Shown here: one piece after another, positions 10,174 to 22,697 of the stretch
Layout: each line of letters begins with the position of its first letter
Position numbering within the stretch: position 1 is the first letter of the stretch
Assembly: GCF_017916325.1 (NCBI RefSeq)
Contig: NC_090145.1
Coordinates: 5,001-69,000, forward strand
Direction of reading: 5' to 3'
DNA: 64,000 nucleotides
Source: Leishmania martiniquensis
Taxonomy: Eukaryota; Euglenozoa; Kinetoplastea; Trypanosomatida; Trypanosomatidae
Translations under genes and position numbers: made by a program
Notes under the pieces: model-generated
Database searches by the model: none
Seen by the model: only the letters and a program-made list of their open reading frames with translations
Told to the model about the DNA's origin: nothing

Positions 10174-12256
10174 GGTCGCTTGGTGTAGGTTGCAGGACCG
10201 TATGGGCGCAGAAGACGCGAGGTCGGGGGAGAAGAGGGAATCGGATGCACACTCGAATCGCAGCCGTGGAAGGCGAGCAGGTCGACGAACGGTAACGTGG
10301 ATGTGCGTTAGTGCAAAGAAAACAAAGATGGATGGGTAGGTCTGTCTGTGTGCTTTTATTTTCGTCTGTGGGGAAGACAACAAAAAACGAGTCAGGTTTG
10401 TGCCATAGGAAAAGAAAGACGCAAGTCGCACGACGAGGGAGAAAAGTGCTCTAAAAGGAGGTACTTCATGCCAGCAGCACTAGCATAGACAGGGGGCGCA
10501 AAGTATATGTGTGCGTATGTGTGGCATCGCACTTAGCTCACGCACACGCCGTGCACCGGTGTCGCATACTCGAAGTTCTCTCACCTCCGTCGATGTAAGC
10601 AAAAAGAAGTGGTCCACTCTGCTCACAAATAGGTTGCGCCACGCCCCCCCCCTCTCCCTTTTCCTGGTGTCGTCGGTAAGGCGTGCAGGCGGATGCAGGC
10701 ACATGGAAGCGCGCTTTCTCTCTCTCTGCAGCAACAAGACGAAACGCCTGTAGCACTCGCCTTGTATTGCACTGTTCGTTGTCGGTATGCCTTTTGACCC
10801 GATTATGAAACTCAAAGGAGAAGCACAGATGTTTGGGAGGCACCAAGGGCAGCAGTCTCCGAAACGGGTCCGACAATGCTTGTATATGATTTCTTGTCGT
10901 TATACAGTCGAACAACGACTACCTAAAACTGCTTTCCCTCAGAGGGGGAGACGTGGACGGCTACCACACAAGTCTCCTTCATTTCCTTTGTTCTTTGCTT
11001 TCCCTGAGCCTCAGGGATTAGAGGATAAAAAGACGGAATTTTGATAATCCTCTGCTTCCTCGGCTTTTCGTCTTTTAAGGTGCGCCGCAACGAAGGGACT
11101 CGCGGTATCATACCAGACTGTATGAGAGCAATGCAGGGCGCTCACACACAAAGAGTCAACGTTAGTATTAAGAAGAGAAGGAGAGAAAACGAACAGGGTG
11201 AAGGAGAAGAATATATAATGTGGTTCCTTTCGAACTTCCAGGCGCCTTCGATGCCGGGAGTAAGGAGGAGGTCTGCCTGCAAATGAATGCTCGCTTGCCA
11301 TTTTCGCTGTAGAGGCGCTTTCCGGCATCCAGTGAGATGGGAAAACGATGAAGCGAAATAGTCAGAAGCGTGAAAAGTACCAAAGGTAAAATATATATAT
11401 ATATATAGACGACCAACCATGCTTCAAACAGAGCTACAAGCAACAGCAAAAGGACAAGAGATTCGCTCAACGTCTGTTGATTTTCCGCTTTTCGTCTGTT
11501 TCTTGTCCCACCACGTGGTGCGGCTCGGGGTCCTTTCGCTTTTGGTTTCGATGCGAATGCAGCGCCGTGAAAAGCAAAAGAATGAAGAGCAACATGGAGA
11601 AAACGATAAGCCACGAAACGGTCATCCTTGAAAAGAAAGAAAAAACATGCACACGCACACACAAACGCAGTCACACAGACACCAACGCACGCGAGGAACG
11701 GCGATCGCAGCGGAAAAAAAAAGAGAGGGAAATTGAGCATGAGCTGGGAAATAAACGAGTGGAAACAAACGTGTAAGTTAGAGGGAAAAAAAAACAGAGG
11801 AACAGGAGACTGAAGCAACGTCTTTACGAGTGAGCGGCAGAGAGTTAGAGAGGGGCGGAAAAAGAGATCAGTCAGCCTTGTGCCATTAAAAGTCACGCTC
11901 ATGTAATACTGTGCATGTCTGTAATGCGAGGGTGTGCACAGCCGTCCGACTATGTAGGCGCCTGTGAGCGTGAACGGTGACGCGGACGCGCTAAAGGTTC
12001 ATCATACCGCAGGAAACACGGACACGCATAGCCTCTCGACCATCGGAAAGCACACGCATGCGACAATTTCTAATTGGACATGAAGAAAAGAGAAAAATGG
12101 TGTCTGGCGAAGAGCGGGGCATCACGAATGGGCCAGCATCGGAAACTGAGAAAGGCATACACAAGGGGGGAGGGGGGGACATGCTGTTCTTACGATGTAC
12201 AGGTGTCACCGGTACTTTCGGGGATGCACACACGAAAAAAAATGGCAAAAAAAGAG
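10174..12256. other. Intergenic: phosphate transporter 3' UTR and FBT 5' region
   Basis: No gene is supported in 2.1 kb. The longest minus-strand open frame (11168-11902) is built from phenylalanine/leucine-rich low-complexity sequence of polypyrimidine origin. An AT dinucleotide run sits at 11391-11407, and A-rich runs on the plus strand (pyrimidine on the transcribed strand) lie at 11560-11830. Confidence 0.6.
11391..11407. repeat. AT dinucleotide microsatellite
   Basis: About eight AT units without interruption, lying in the 3' region of the phosphate transporter transcript. Confidence 0.9.
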
Positions 12257-13738
12257 CTACATGGATGGGGCACTGGAGCCCTGTGCGAAGAACGTAGCGG
12301 AAATGATGGCAGTGATGACGAGAGTAAACACCCAGCCGCCGTACATCTTCAGCACCATGATCCAGCGGATGTTCAGGAAGCCGACGTCGACGATGCTGAT
12401 GGCAATGACACCGCCAGTGATGCAGTGTGTCGAGGAGACAGGAATGCCGTAGCCGGAGGCGAACGACACGACGAGCGCGGCCGCCAGCTCCGCAGAGAAG
12501 CCGCGGCTTGGCGTGATGACGGTCAGATCCTCACCCATCAGGCGCATGAGACGGATGCCGAAGGAGGCGAGGCCCACTACAAGACCGGCACCACCGAGGC
12601 ACAGCACCCAGATTGGGACAACAGCGCTTTTCAGCACACTTCCTGTCCGGTAGACCTGGTAGATGGCAGCGAGCGGGCCGACGGCGTTACTAACATCGCT
12701 CGCGCCGTGGGCGAAGGACGCGCAAATAGCGGTGAAGACCTGCAGGTAGCGGAACACGCGCTCGGCACGCCATTCGTACTGCTGGACCTGAAGACCACTT
12801 GCACCAGTCATCTGGCGCTCTCCCGACCGCTCCGAATCGGAGGCCTCCGACTCACTGACAACGTCGCCAGTGACCTCGCGAGCCTTGCGCATGTCCTCAC
12901 TGTTGAGCGGCTCGCGATTGCTCGAGCCCTCTGTCCCGTTCGGGCGCTCCTCAACTGCAGCGAGGGCACGCGCCTCGTCACGAGCAACTAAGCGCTTCAG
13001 AAGGGGAATAAAGGCGCACGAGAGCAAGCCGGCACCGGCGCCAATGCACGCAGCCACCCAAAGAGCCTTCTCCAGCGGCCAGTCAAGGCGCTTCGACGCG
13101 CCCTTGAAGAGCACGAAGAAAGACTCCAGGAAAAAGGAGATGGTCACGATGATGGGGAGGGTGTAAATGGCGCGCTTTACACAGTTCTTCGGGCGAAGCA
13201 CTAGGAAGCGCACGAGGCCGTAAATGAGAGCCGCCACGGCACCAGTGAGCACAGGTGAGATGAACCACGACGCGACAATTGGGGCCACTCCGTTGAAGAA
13301 CGGAAATTGGTCCTTCCTCTTCGCCCAGCTCACCGCGCCGCCGCCGCCGTAGACCAGCGCGAAGCCGATCACACCACCGCAGATGCTGTGCGTGGATGAC
13401 ACGGGAAGGCGCAGCCACGTCGCAATCGCCAGCCAGCAGAAGGCCGCACCGCATGCGCAAAGCATACCGTACATAAAAACATACGGCTGCTCAGCGAAAT
13501 CGTTCGGGTCTGCAATGCCACTGGAAATGGTCGATGTCACCGCACCACCGAGCGTCACGGCGCCAGCGAACTCGCAAACGGAGGCGACAAGGACAATTTG
13601 AGTGAGGGTGAGAATGCGCGCACCGTATGTGGTACCGAAGGCGTTGGCCAAATCGTTCATGCCCACACCGGCGCCGGTGAGGAACGAAACGAAGCTGCCC
13701 ACAATGACGATCCATAAGTAGGGGTTGGCGTCCGCCAT
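12257..13738 (-). CDS. PiT-family inorganic phosphate transporter (phosphate permease)
   Basis: A 493-residue membrane protein of the PiT/PHO-4 family, which moves phosphate with Na+ or H+ across the plasma membrane. The two inverted halves each carry the family signature: GMNDLANA at 26-33 and GASDVSNA at 345-352. Each half also has its PVSSTH motif, at 112-117 and 433-438, followed by a glycine-rich helix. A long hydrophilic loop at about 250-325, rich in Ser and Glu (VSESEASDSERSGER), separates the halves, as in eukaryotic members, and could be a phosphorylation site. The start is the ATG at 13738 (MADANPYLWI), preceded in mRNA sense by a run of A and a pyrimidine-poor leader. It is the first gene of the leftward unit, next to the strand-switch region. 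Confidence 0.93.
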   Translation of the reverse strand: MADANPYLWIVIVGSFVSFLTGAGVGMNDLANAFGTTYGARILTLTQIVLVASVCEFAGAVTLGGAVTSTISSGIADPNDFAEQPYVFMYGMLCACGAAFCWLAIATWLRLPVSSTHSICGGVIGFALVYGGGGAVSWAKRKDQFPFFNGVAPIVASWFISPVLTGAVAALIYGLVRFLVLRPKNCVKRAIYTLPIIVTISFFLESFFVLFKGASKRLDWPLEKALWVAACIGAGAGLLSCAFIPLLKRLVARDEARALAAVEERPNGTEGSSNREPLNSEDMRKAREVTGDVVSESEASDSERSGERQMTGASGLQVQQYEWRAERVFRYLQVFTAICASFAHGASDVSNAVGPLAAIYQVYRTGSVLKSAVVPIWVLCLGGAGLVVGLASFGIRLMRLMGEDLTVITPSRGFSAELAAALVVSFASGYGIPVSSTHCITGGVIAISIVDVGFLNIRWIMVLKMYGGWVFTLVITAIISATFFAQGSSAPSM

Positions 13739-14369
13739 TTTTTTCTTTCTTCTTGTATAAAAGGTGGGAGGAGAAGGTATAGAGGGCAGGCAGTGGAGTT
13801 GCCGTATACAAGGGTGTAAAGCTACGAAGAGCAATGCTGCAAAGTGGAAAACAGAGAAATGAGTTGCGGTAGAGAAGCGCTTCGAGAGCAAGAGGATCAA
13901 GATGGAAGAAGCGTGATGGAGAACCGTGCTCAGGTACGATGGAGTAGATATGGAGCAGAGGACTGGACAGGGTCATGGAGCAGAAGGGTTGGCTTCGGAA
14001 AATACGTATCGGGTGGTTACCTGTGTCGAGAGAAGGCGAGCGGTGAGCATGGCTTGAGCACGTCTCAGAGCCGCGGCGCATACCGAGATAAACTCAAAGA
14101 GGATGGTTTGCTTCTGCTTCTGCTTGGTGTGATTGGAAAAGAACCAACTGTCGGGCATCCTTGGCAGGAAATGCAGCCCACTAGGCGGCCTGTGGTAAAT
14201 GCAGAAGCGAAAGCTGTATAGAAGCACGAACCATAACGCTAGGAGGCATGCGCAGTGGTAGAGATATATGCCACTTGTAGGGAGACAGCTGCCAACGTTT
14301 TGAGCGCCAGCGCCGAAGGGTAAGATGCCGTTCAAGAGTGGCTATCATTAGGTATTACCCAGGTGATTA

Positions 14370-14389
14370 GGGGAGGGAGGAGGGGAGGG
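14370..14389 (+). other. G-rich tract at the edge of the strand-switch region
   Basis: Four G runs (14370-14373, 14375-14377, 14382-14385, 14387-14389) lie within 20 bases, just where the composition changes from GC-rich to AT-rich. It has G-quadruplex potential. G-rich tracts near divergent transcription start regions are reported in trypanosomatids, so it could mark the leftward start region. Confidence 0.5.
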
Positions 14390-14553
14390 AATCGAGATCG
14401 TGGATGACGCCACTCGTGGATGGGCAGACAACGTTCTCCCTTCAGCCACACCCTGGAAAGAAAAACATGTTGCTAAAGCTTCAGCCTCTCGTGGTCAAAG
14501 GCATAGTGAGGAGATTGACGCCCTGAGGGAAAAGGAGAAGTAAGCCAGCTATA

Positions 14554-16130
14554 TCACACAAGTTGAACTAAGGGGTGCTCAGTCGGTAAAAACATTGGGA
14601 GGCACCGGTACGACCACACAGATTTCATCATATCCAGAGAGAGGGATCGCCCAAGTACTTTACAAGTCACAGCGTCGTCACTGATGTATGCTCCCACCGA
14701 ATGGCAGGCCTCGACGATGACAATGCCATCGTCAATAGACACTGTGTCCTTTCCTCAAATGTGCGCAACACCGTTTTTTGCTGTAACTCACGAGCCCGCT
14801 TGACGTCTTCTGCATCGTTGTCCGGTATCATCGTGTGGTAGCTACCGTCGCTGATCAGCGCGCAGATAAAGTGTCGCTAATGGGGTGTTGCGAAGCGTGC
14901 CTCCGCGTCGCTCAGGCGCCGTAGCTACATGAGAGTGCTGCGCCCATGGTAGTCATCACGCGTTGAGGTGCAGTCTCCTTAGGGCAGAGCACAGAGATGG
15001 AGAAGCACCCGCGTCAGGCGTCTCGTGATAGAGCCTATTTGCTTTCCGGAGCTTACAGAAAAAAAACGATTGCCGTGTTCTCTCTGTGCTTCTGATTTGC
15101 CCTCCGCTGCCTTGCAGTATCCTTCGGTATCGCGGATATAGCTGTCGTTGCCGATTCACTCAACGAGCACCGTACAAAAATGCGAATGCAACATAGTGAA
15201 ACAGTTTTTTGTTTTTTGCCTGCGCTGCAGTCTCTGTTTGGCTGTTCGCAGCCAAAAACAAAAGGTGATGAAGGAGAATTGATTTCATGTTTCCATCACT
15301 CTTCAGAGCATCCTCACTGAGCACCAACGTGGCGGTAGCACTTGTATTTTCTGCTAGGGATATGCTGAAACCGCATCGGCCATGCGCTTTCGAAAGTAAA
15401 CCATGTTCCCGTACAGTCGAATCGCTTTCAGCCCCTAGATAACTTGCACATTACCTAGAACCTCTTTCAGAGGCTCGCTTGCGCGCTGAGAGTCACCAAC
15501 TGTATTGCCCTTTTGTGTGCTGATCCGTCCTTGGCAGCCTTCATACCGCTCCTCGGTGTAGATGCTATATCGTCTGCACAAGGGCGGGCGGACCAATACT
15601 GCCGGACCAGGGAGACTGGCCCTGCAGCAGGCTAAGTTGAAATTCACCGGTACCAGCATGATCCAGCAGAGGCCATCATCGGTGGCTCACGGAGCCCATC
15701 GAAATCTGCGGCATCAATGAGAATAGCGCCAGCATCAGGGTAATAGAACCATTTTATCTCCTTAGTCGCTCAAAGGAGTACCATCTGTACGCTGTATTAG
15801 AAGCGAGACTTGGAGCGAGCCGCTGAACAATGGTGACGGTGGTAATGTCTTTGCTGCCAAAACAGAGGAAGAACAGGTTTAGGTGTCTTTTTTTGTGTGT
15901 AAGCATCATATAGAGCCCTTGATTATCAAGAGGTTTTTTCAAGTTCACTTGTACAACACCCTAATATCACTACAGGCACGACGGTAGCAAGCCGGACTCC
16001 TCTCAATGTGTCATTCCCGTAGTTGGCGAGAGCTGTCAGTGCCGATCATGACTTGAGCGACCATGCCACAAAGAAGAGAATTGCAAACCGAACTTGAGCA
16101 TGAGTCCTTCACGCTATGGTGTACAGGTGT
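14554..16130 (-). pseudogene. Heavily decayed protein-coding gene (frameshifts and stops)
   Basis: Minus-strand translation gives successive protein-like blocks that jump among all three frames. In order of translation they include: a hydrophobic block around 16098-15962 (RFAILFFVAWSLKS, stop, SALTALANYGNDTLRG); 15948-15754 ending TAYRWYSFERLRR; FYYPDAGAILIDAADFDGLR near 15740-15680; a 15659-15435 frame ending at a stop and followed in frame by RLYGNMVYFRKRMADAV; 15159-14956; then 14962-14745 with two TAG stops and the block HTMIPDNDAEDVKRARELQQ; and, after one more shift, DDGIVIVEACHSVGAYISDD in 14742-14554. The blocks are complex, not repetitive, and abut in order, which is what a single mutated gene would give. 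I do not recognise the parent family. Upstream limits are uncertain; related-looking sequence may extend to about 16.4 kb. Confidence 0.55.
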
Positions 16131-19100
16131 CTAGAAACACAAGTTCATTGCTCTTCAGAGAAGGCCTATGTGAGTAGGTTTCGGTTTCGAGTAAAAGTGA
16201 CCTGGGCAAGGGCCAAAGAGAAAATGTTGGGAATGGGTAAAAAGTATGTCAAGCTTTGAGACACTGAAGCGTTGTGCAGCTTCTGACATTTACTACTGAG
16301 ATCTGAAGTGTGATTTGTAATCTCCAGTTCGCACTCATCAAGTTGTGTAACGATGCAACACTGCTGCAATTCCAAACTAAAGGTCGCCGCTTCCGTCGAC
16401 ACGAAGAGAAAGCCCGTAGCGCTTCATTACTGGATAGGTTATTCCCTAGACCACCTAAACTGACCCTAATTTTTCTTGTACGGCAGTACGGATCTCGGCG
16501 GCAGGCTCTGACACATTACAGCTTGTTGTGCTCCCCAGTAATGAATGACTAGAGAAACGTTTAGTTGGAGTTAACTGCTTCTGCGTTTCTAGCCGGAAAG
16601 GTCCCTGTTGTGATAGGTATCCTAAGGGGTGCAGGAAGTTAGGCAGTGGAGTAAGAGACCCCTTTTACTGACCTTGAAATTGCATAGATACAAAGGTAAA
16701 AATGAGCTGAAGCATATCGAAAAAAAATAACATACCTTGAAAAGAATTCAGAAGAAATTCTTTCGCCCTAGCCCTCGTCACCATTTTGCTTCACACCTTT
16801 TAGGGTATTTTTCGTTTCGAAAGCCTCTAAGAAACTCTTCAGTCTGTGAATAATGGGAGCTGCTACCTCAGCTCCTCAAGCGTGTCCTAACTCGATGAAA
16901 TTCTGTTGTACACTGCCCCTTTGCGGAAAACTATGCCTGGTATTTTAGAAGGAGAACGTGGAAAAAGAACCAAACGTGTTAAACAAACAATAACGGAGCC
17001 AGTTTGCGAGAGCCGTTGTTGAGCACTTCATGTGTTGCTACGAGAAAGCATGGTCTATACAAACAAGTAGCTGCGCACTGCAAAATGACAGAACGGAGCG
17101 GCAAAGATGCTTGACAGAGGCGCAGCAGTCGTGCTTTTGTGCTCTTCTCACCAAGCTAGACCTCTTGTACAGCGCCCATGAAAAAGAGCCTCGAATGAAA
17201 AGACAACCACGTGAGTTACCTCTATTTCTGCAACCGTACACTAGACGGAAATAGCTTTCTCGGCTTGCAACGAGCATTGAAAGGAAGCCCTGGGCTAGAC
17301 GATCCGACAAGGGCAACGTTTCTTTCGAGGTGGATATTCGCTAGCGAATATTGTGTCATTCGTATAGGATCGGTCGGTTCTCACCGCTGATCACGGTGCT
17401 TTATGAAGAACTAAAAAGATCCTGCATGTGAAAGGGGTAGTCGCATCAGGATTTCCTTTTAGCGGCATAGCCAAAAAGAAGAGAGGCTTTCTCGTCGCGC
17501 CTAGGTATTTTGTCAGTTTTGATCCTGCTCTTTTAGTCTTAAGCGTCTGATTGCGAATTTATGAAAAAATGAGAAGAAAAAACAATGCGAAGGATTACCG
17601 TGTATTGGCAAGGGTTCCAAACTTTTCTCTGCTTCAGCATTGAAAGGGTAGGAAGCCGAAGCTGCATATATAATAATCTTTTCAATGGTGGCTGCAAACG
17701 ATCGCCGTGTTACCGACATGCGCATCTATGGAAACGAAGAGCCTTAAACGAGGTAGTCCCCCAGAGGGGACAAAATGTATAGAGAACGAAAGCCGAAGAA
17801 AAGCACTAGCGTTAACGGAGGAGCACTACGCATGTTGAGTACTTGAGAAATTACGTGAAGGCGCACTCGAAAAATGTAACGCAAGATATGCCTATGATGT
17901 TCAACTGGAATACCCGCATGAGCTTTTCATTACTTCAGAGAAGCTGATTTTCCCACCTTTACGCTGAGCTCGTACTTTACACACAAAGGATATTTCATAA
18001 GTGAATGTAAACTACCTTATTCTTTTTTTGTGTGGTCGAGGCCAGCCCCCGTCCTTTATAGCGGATAGCGTGTATGGCTGACGCCAAGGGTCTGTATTTT
18101 ACTCTGAGAAAGAGGGAAGCGGTGCGCCGTTTTCCTGATACCAAAGCACGACTAGTAGAGATGTGCTTAGATTTCGATAGTGCATCAAGGCCGTAGAGCT
18201 TCACCGCCGCTCTTTCGTTTTGGAAAATAAAATGTGGCAGCGCCTCAGTTGGCCGCAATTCGAAAAGAAGACCTCTCCATTTGGTGAATCCGGCTTGTGT
18301 GCAGTGCAACCTAGGCAGCTGATCGACAGACAGTGTTGATGTAAACTTTTGGGTCATCGATGCATTCGCGTGAGTGAGTTGTATTCCGTTCTCAAAAGCC
18401 CACAGCAGTCCTCAACTATAAAGAGAGGTATAAGTTGTGTCTGAGATCTGAAACCCCGGAATTTCTGAAGAGAACTTTCATGGTTGCAAATCGACACACA
18501 GACGCGCAGAGCCACAGATAAATATAGTGAAACAGTATGAGGCGTTATTGGCATGCTATACTTTTTTTTTGCTTTCTTGTTGCGCTATGTATCTCATGTT
18601 TTTCTTTTCTCGCCTTTGCCTAATCTTTTGTGTTTTTACGAGGCTCATGCTAATGGTGGTAATCAAATGAGTCTCGTAGATCATAACCGTAGCTAAGAGG
18701 AAAAGAAAACAGGGGTGAAAATGAGAGAGGACTTCCAGCGGGTACCGCTGTATTGCTGCCACCTCATATGGCAGAGGCAATTATGATTCTCTCGAGTGAG
18801 CGGATCTGTCGCGACGTGAGGGTAATGCTGGCCATTAATTGCATTTGCAATACGTGGCTGTTCTCTATAATGGGCAAGGATACTGAGAGAGGGAGCACCC
18901 TAGTGTGCATGTGCAAAGTGAAAAGCCACCGGCACACACATCGGAAATCAAAGAGTCTGAGATGGTAATATAATGCATGCTTAACATTGAAGCATTCGAG
19001 GTTATTCTGCAGAAAACTGAGGCGGTGACAGGTAGTCCTCACGTCACTGTGGCAAACCACTGCAAAACCGAGGTAGCGGAAAAAGGTGCAAATCTTTTTA

Positions 19101-19785
19101 GTAAAGGGCCTCTGTTCTAAAGGGAGGTGGCGAACCGGGGGGGCTACGCGCTGGGAGGCTCGCTTTGCAAGTGGACAAGCTACGTAGTCTTCAGCTGCAC
19201 AAGAGATGGAGTGAGTGTGACGGATTTCGCGACGAATTGCATCCTGAACCTTTGCGGCGCTCGAGTGAGGGCGTGTTGCGCGCCAAGATCGCAGGCTGAC
19301 CTCCCTAACGGGGGCTGTGAGGAAGGGCATTTGTACAGCGCGTGCCTGTTTCGTGCCAACGTGAAGTAGAAAGGTAAAATTAGCTCGTTGAGTGTACCGG
19401 CGCTGGCATTTTTCAATAACGTGGCTTTTATATTTCATGTGGAAAAAATGTACATTGCTTTACACCCCCCTGTGTGTGAAGATACGGGGTCTGTTGCGCA
19501 AGTGAAGTCAAGCGCTGCTGAATGTCTCAAGGAAGATGTCATTTTTTTTCCCCACAAAATAGTGTGTTCAATGCTATCTTGAGAGGTCCTCCTTATCGGG
19601 CTTCGCGTTGCGTGCACGTACCTGGGAAAATGCGCCCATAAGGGCTATGATTGAGAGCCGAGTGCAAAGGAAAGAGCCCTCTTAGAAATACTACTAGGAG
19701 GATCGCTTCGCAACTACCGTGCTTCTCGAAGGGCTGTTATTGCTGTAACTCTATCTGAGCTGCTTGAGTGAATTCTTAGTGGTGT

Positions 19786-20480
19786 GTGTGTGTGAGTCTG
19801 TGTAGCACGTGGTCTTGCCGCAACGGCCTGTTTACCGATACTATTTTAGCTCTCATCGTTACACTGGTCGGTAGCGTTGTACTTATAGTAACTGGCGAGA
19901 ATGCGAGCCTAAGCGACAAAGGCTACGCAAATGACTGGAAACCTTCTATCTCGCTTGTGCAACCCTCGTCTCGCTGAAGGCCGGGTGCGCTGAGGAAGAG
20001 GTAATGTTGGCCCAGGAGCATCCTAGTGCTCATTACTATCGCAAGAGTACAGTTTATTCCTGCTTAGAAGTACGCTCCGCGTCACCTCTACGGATGTCTT
20101 TTTCCTTTGCTTCAATGTAATACAGAGTTTAACGATAACATTGCTTTGGGAATAGAATGTCTTTGTACTCGTTGCTGCCACAAAACGCATTGTACTTCGA
20201 TAAAACGGAGGGTGTGCGTTCTAATGAGTCGCTCGTAGCTTTGCTGCAATTTTTCTCAGTCACCACGCTCAGGCTATCATCGATAGGCCACATCTACAGT
20301 AATTTGCTCTCACTCCAACCTAAAGCGATGTGGATACTATGTGAGAAACTGTGGCATCGTCTATATGACGGATATCTGCGCAGGCATGTTGCAGCACTGT
20401 GGGACGACGGAAAAAGTCTAGTTATAGGTGTCGTTTGGCAGAGAAAGGCTTCCGCGACAGATAATAACGCCTTTTTTTAG
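19786..20480 (+). pseudogene. Possible plus-strand coding relics
   Basis: Three consecutive plus-strand blocks look protein-like though interrupted. The first is 19786-19977, with a hydrophobic helix followed by TGENASLSDKGYANDWKPSI. The second is in another frame, about 19970-20115, with EEEVMLAQEHPSAHYYRKST. The third is 20157-20480, a 107-codon ATG frame starting MSLYSLLPQNALYFDKTEGV. No family is recognised. In AT-richer DNA, stop-free stretches of this size can occur by chance, so the support is weak. Confidence 0.2.
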
Positions 20481-22683
20481 CTTGTCGTTAGAGAGAACAA
20501 AGAGCCCCTACAGTGCTTGTTACGTCAATGGTCCAGAGAACTCTTTATTTTCGCAATGGAACAGGCTATCATCGCTGCGCAGAAAGGTGCTGTCTAGTGC
20601 TTTCAGAGACACTCCACTAATTCTCTGATATTGTTTCCTCTCACGCTTTCTGCCTGCTGCGTATTACGGTTCTGAATGTGGTTGTTTCATTCATCTTGGT
20701 TGATAGCAGCTGTCCTGGTGAGTATTAGACTTCTTTCGCTGTCTATGTATTATGAGGAAGTGTATCTGTGTTTAAAGCTCGACTGAAAGCATACACAGGT
20801 GTCCTCAAGGGACCTCTGGTAGAACCTCTCAGATGTAGGCGCTCGAGAAAAGAGCTGATATGCCGCTGCTTCTGCATAGTTGGGTGTCTCTTGATGAATG
20901 AGTGGAGGGCTTGTAGTGTTCATATTTTCTCTTCTCTAAAGACGGTAGCTCTACATTGTAGCAGTAGCACTGCAAAATGGTCAACCTTGTGGTATGTGGC
21001 CTAGTAAGAAAAGGTCGCTGTTGATGGGTTTAGTATACCTTTAAAAGACGGGTTACATGAAGCACCGCTTAGTTTTAGAATGTATACATTTTGCTGAGGG
21101 GTGATTTTCTTTGAGGGAAAAAGAAGTTGAAAAGGATGTGTGTGCTTGTGTGTGGTAGTGTGGTCGGACGAAAGGGGCAGCCTTCGTGTACTGGAACCCA
21201 CAGGTGGGTAGAAATCTCCGAGTATGTGCTGTTGGGTAGTACTGGCGAAAGTTCTGATAATAATCGACGCTGTTTAAGAGAGCTGGGATTTCGAGTACTC
21301 CTTGTGTTCAGATCATGTTTCTACCTCATTACAGCTTTCAAAGATGCGTGGCTGAGAACGAGAACAATTATCAGGGAGTCGTGTCGCGTTGATTTCGAGA
21401 TCTCTCATTGATAGGAAGGTTAATGTTAAAAGCAAAGGGTAGAATATTTAATAGTGAGAGCTTTCTCAGTGATATAGGGAGCAGTTGGTCCCCCTCTAGT
21501 TTATCATCTTTCTTTTTCGTGACGATCTTAGCTGAAAATGGCGCTTACGACATCGTGTGTGTATGCACGCGCGATGGGAGGCTGACCATGTTTCAGGGCA
21601 GCTCCGTTCGGCCGCGGTGGCTGTGGTGCCTGTGCGACTGGAAGCCGCGGCTCAGGTCTTTTTCCAAATCCCTTGCGAGTTTTTTCTTTCTGTGGATGGC
21701 AACGTAGACAATGCGAAACGATTTTCCCGCTCTCTTTAGTGCAGCTTTTTACTGGGTGTGAAGTTCTAGTGTTGTTGATATATTTATGCGTATGTGCCGC
21801 GGAAGGGGATGAGGCCTGCGTATACATGCTGATCTTGTCATATGGTGAGGCGTTAGATGCTGTCAGTAGCATTCTTTTTTTGTTGTTGCTATGATAGCCG
21901 TTTTAGTCGCTTGTCGTTAGCTCCTCTTTTATAGCAGCAGCATTTTCACGCAGGCAAGTATGCGTGCCACCCCCTGATGAGGCTGAAATCTTGTAGCTAC
22001 ATCGTTTGGGAGCACTCCCACATCTTTCTTTTCAGCAGGCAAGTATCGTCTCAGTACCCGTATTTTTTTTTGCCAAGCAAGGAAAGGGGAAGGTGCAGAG
22101 TACTTAGTGATCATTTTCATTACCATTTCCTGCGAAGGAGGTGGCAGTTACTTTTGAAGACATCCATACACAAGGCGCCTGAGTTTGCCAGCCTCCTTGT
22201 CGCTTCACCCTTTCTAGGCGTATGGAGGAGGAATATTCGGCCTGTTCTGCTCAAAAAGGGGTGAAACTCAAACGTAGAAGAGGGGCAAAGGCGCATCATG
22301 AGGCAACAGAGAGAGAGAGATGGCTTCTCGGATAACATTGCAAGAAACGGTTTCTTGCTGCTAAAGGGCTGTCCTCTTGCTTCTGGCGTTTGGGTCTCTA
22401 TGTGTGTTTCCGTGTGAGACATTTCATGTCCCGGGTTGTATGTACGACATTTGCTACTCATGGGCAACTGTGTGCGTCTCTCGCACATTATGGGTATGAA
22501 CTAATGTATGCATTGCTATCTTCACTCTCTCCTCCTACTCTTGGCGCCCTTCTTTTTTGCCGTAACTTTTCCCGCACCTCGGCGAGTAAACCGGGCTAGC
22601 TAAGTCTTCTAGCGTGGGAGACGATTGGAGCATTGTAGGAGGCGAATCATCATTTTGTTGTTGGTAACCTCTCTGTTTTTTTG

Positions 22684-22697
22684 TTTGTTTTCTTTAG
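22684..22697 (+). promoter_or_regulatory. Candidate trans-splice acceptor for the first rightward gene
   Basis: A T-rich tract interrupted by two G and a C ends in TTTAG, with the AG at 22696-22697. It lies only 11 bases before the ATG at 22709. A polypyrimidine tract followed by the first AG is the standard spliced-leader acceptor of trypanosomatids. If used, the 5' UTR beyond the leader would be very short. Confidence 0.55.

Noticed and set aside
11168..11902. Minus-strand open frame of 244 codons between the two transporters
   Set aside because: Its translation is mostly Phe/Leu/Ser/Val low complexity derived from polypyrimidine and AT-repeat DNA, with no codon bias.
18764..19438. Longest open frame in the strand-switch region (224 codons, minus)
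   Set aside because: No recognisable domain, AT-rich third positions and no adjoining coding blocks; could be chance in lower-GC DNA, though not excluded as a relic.
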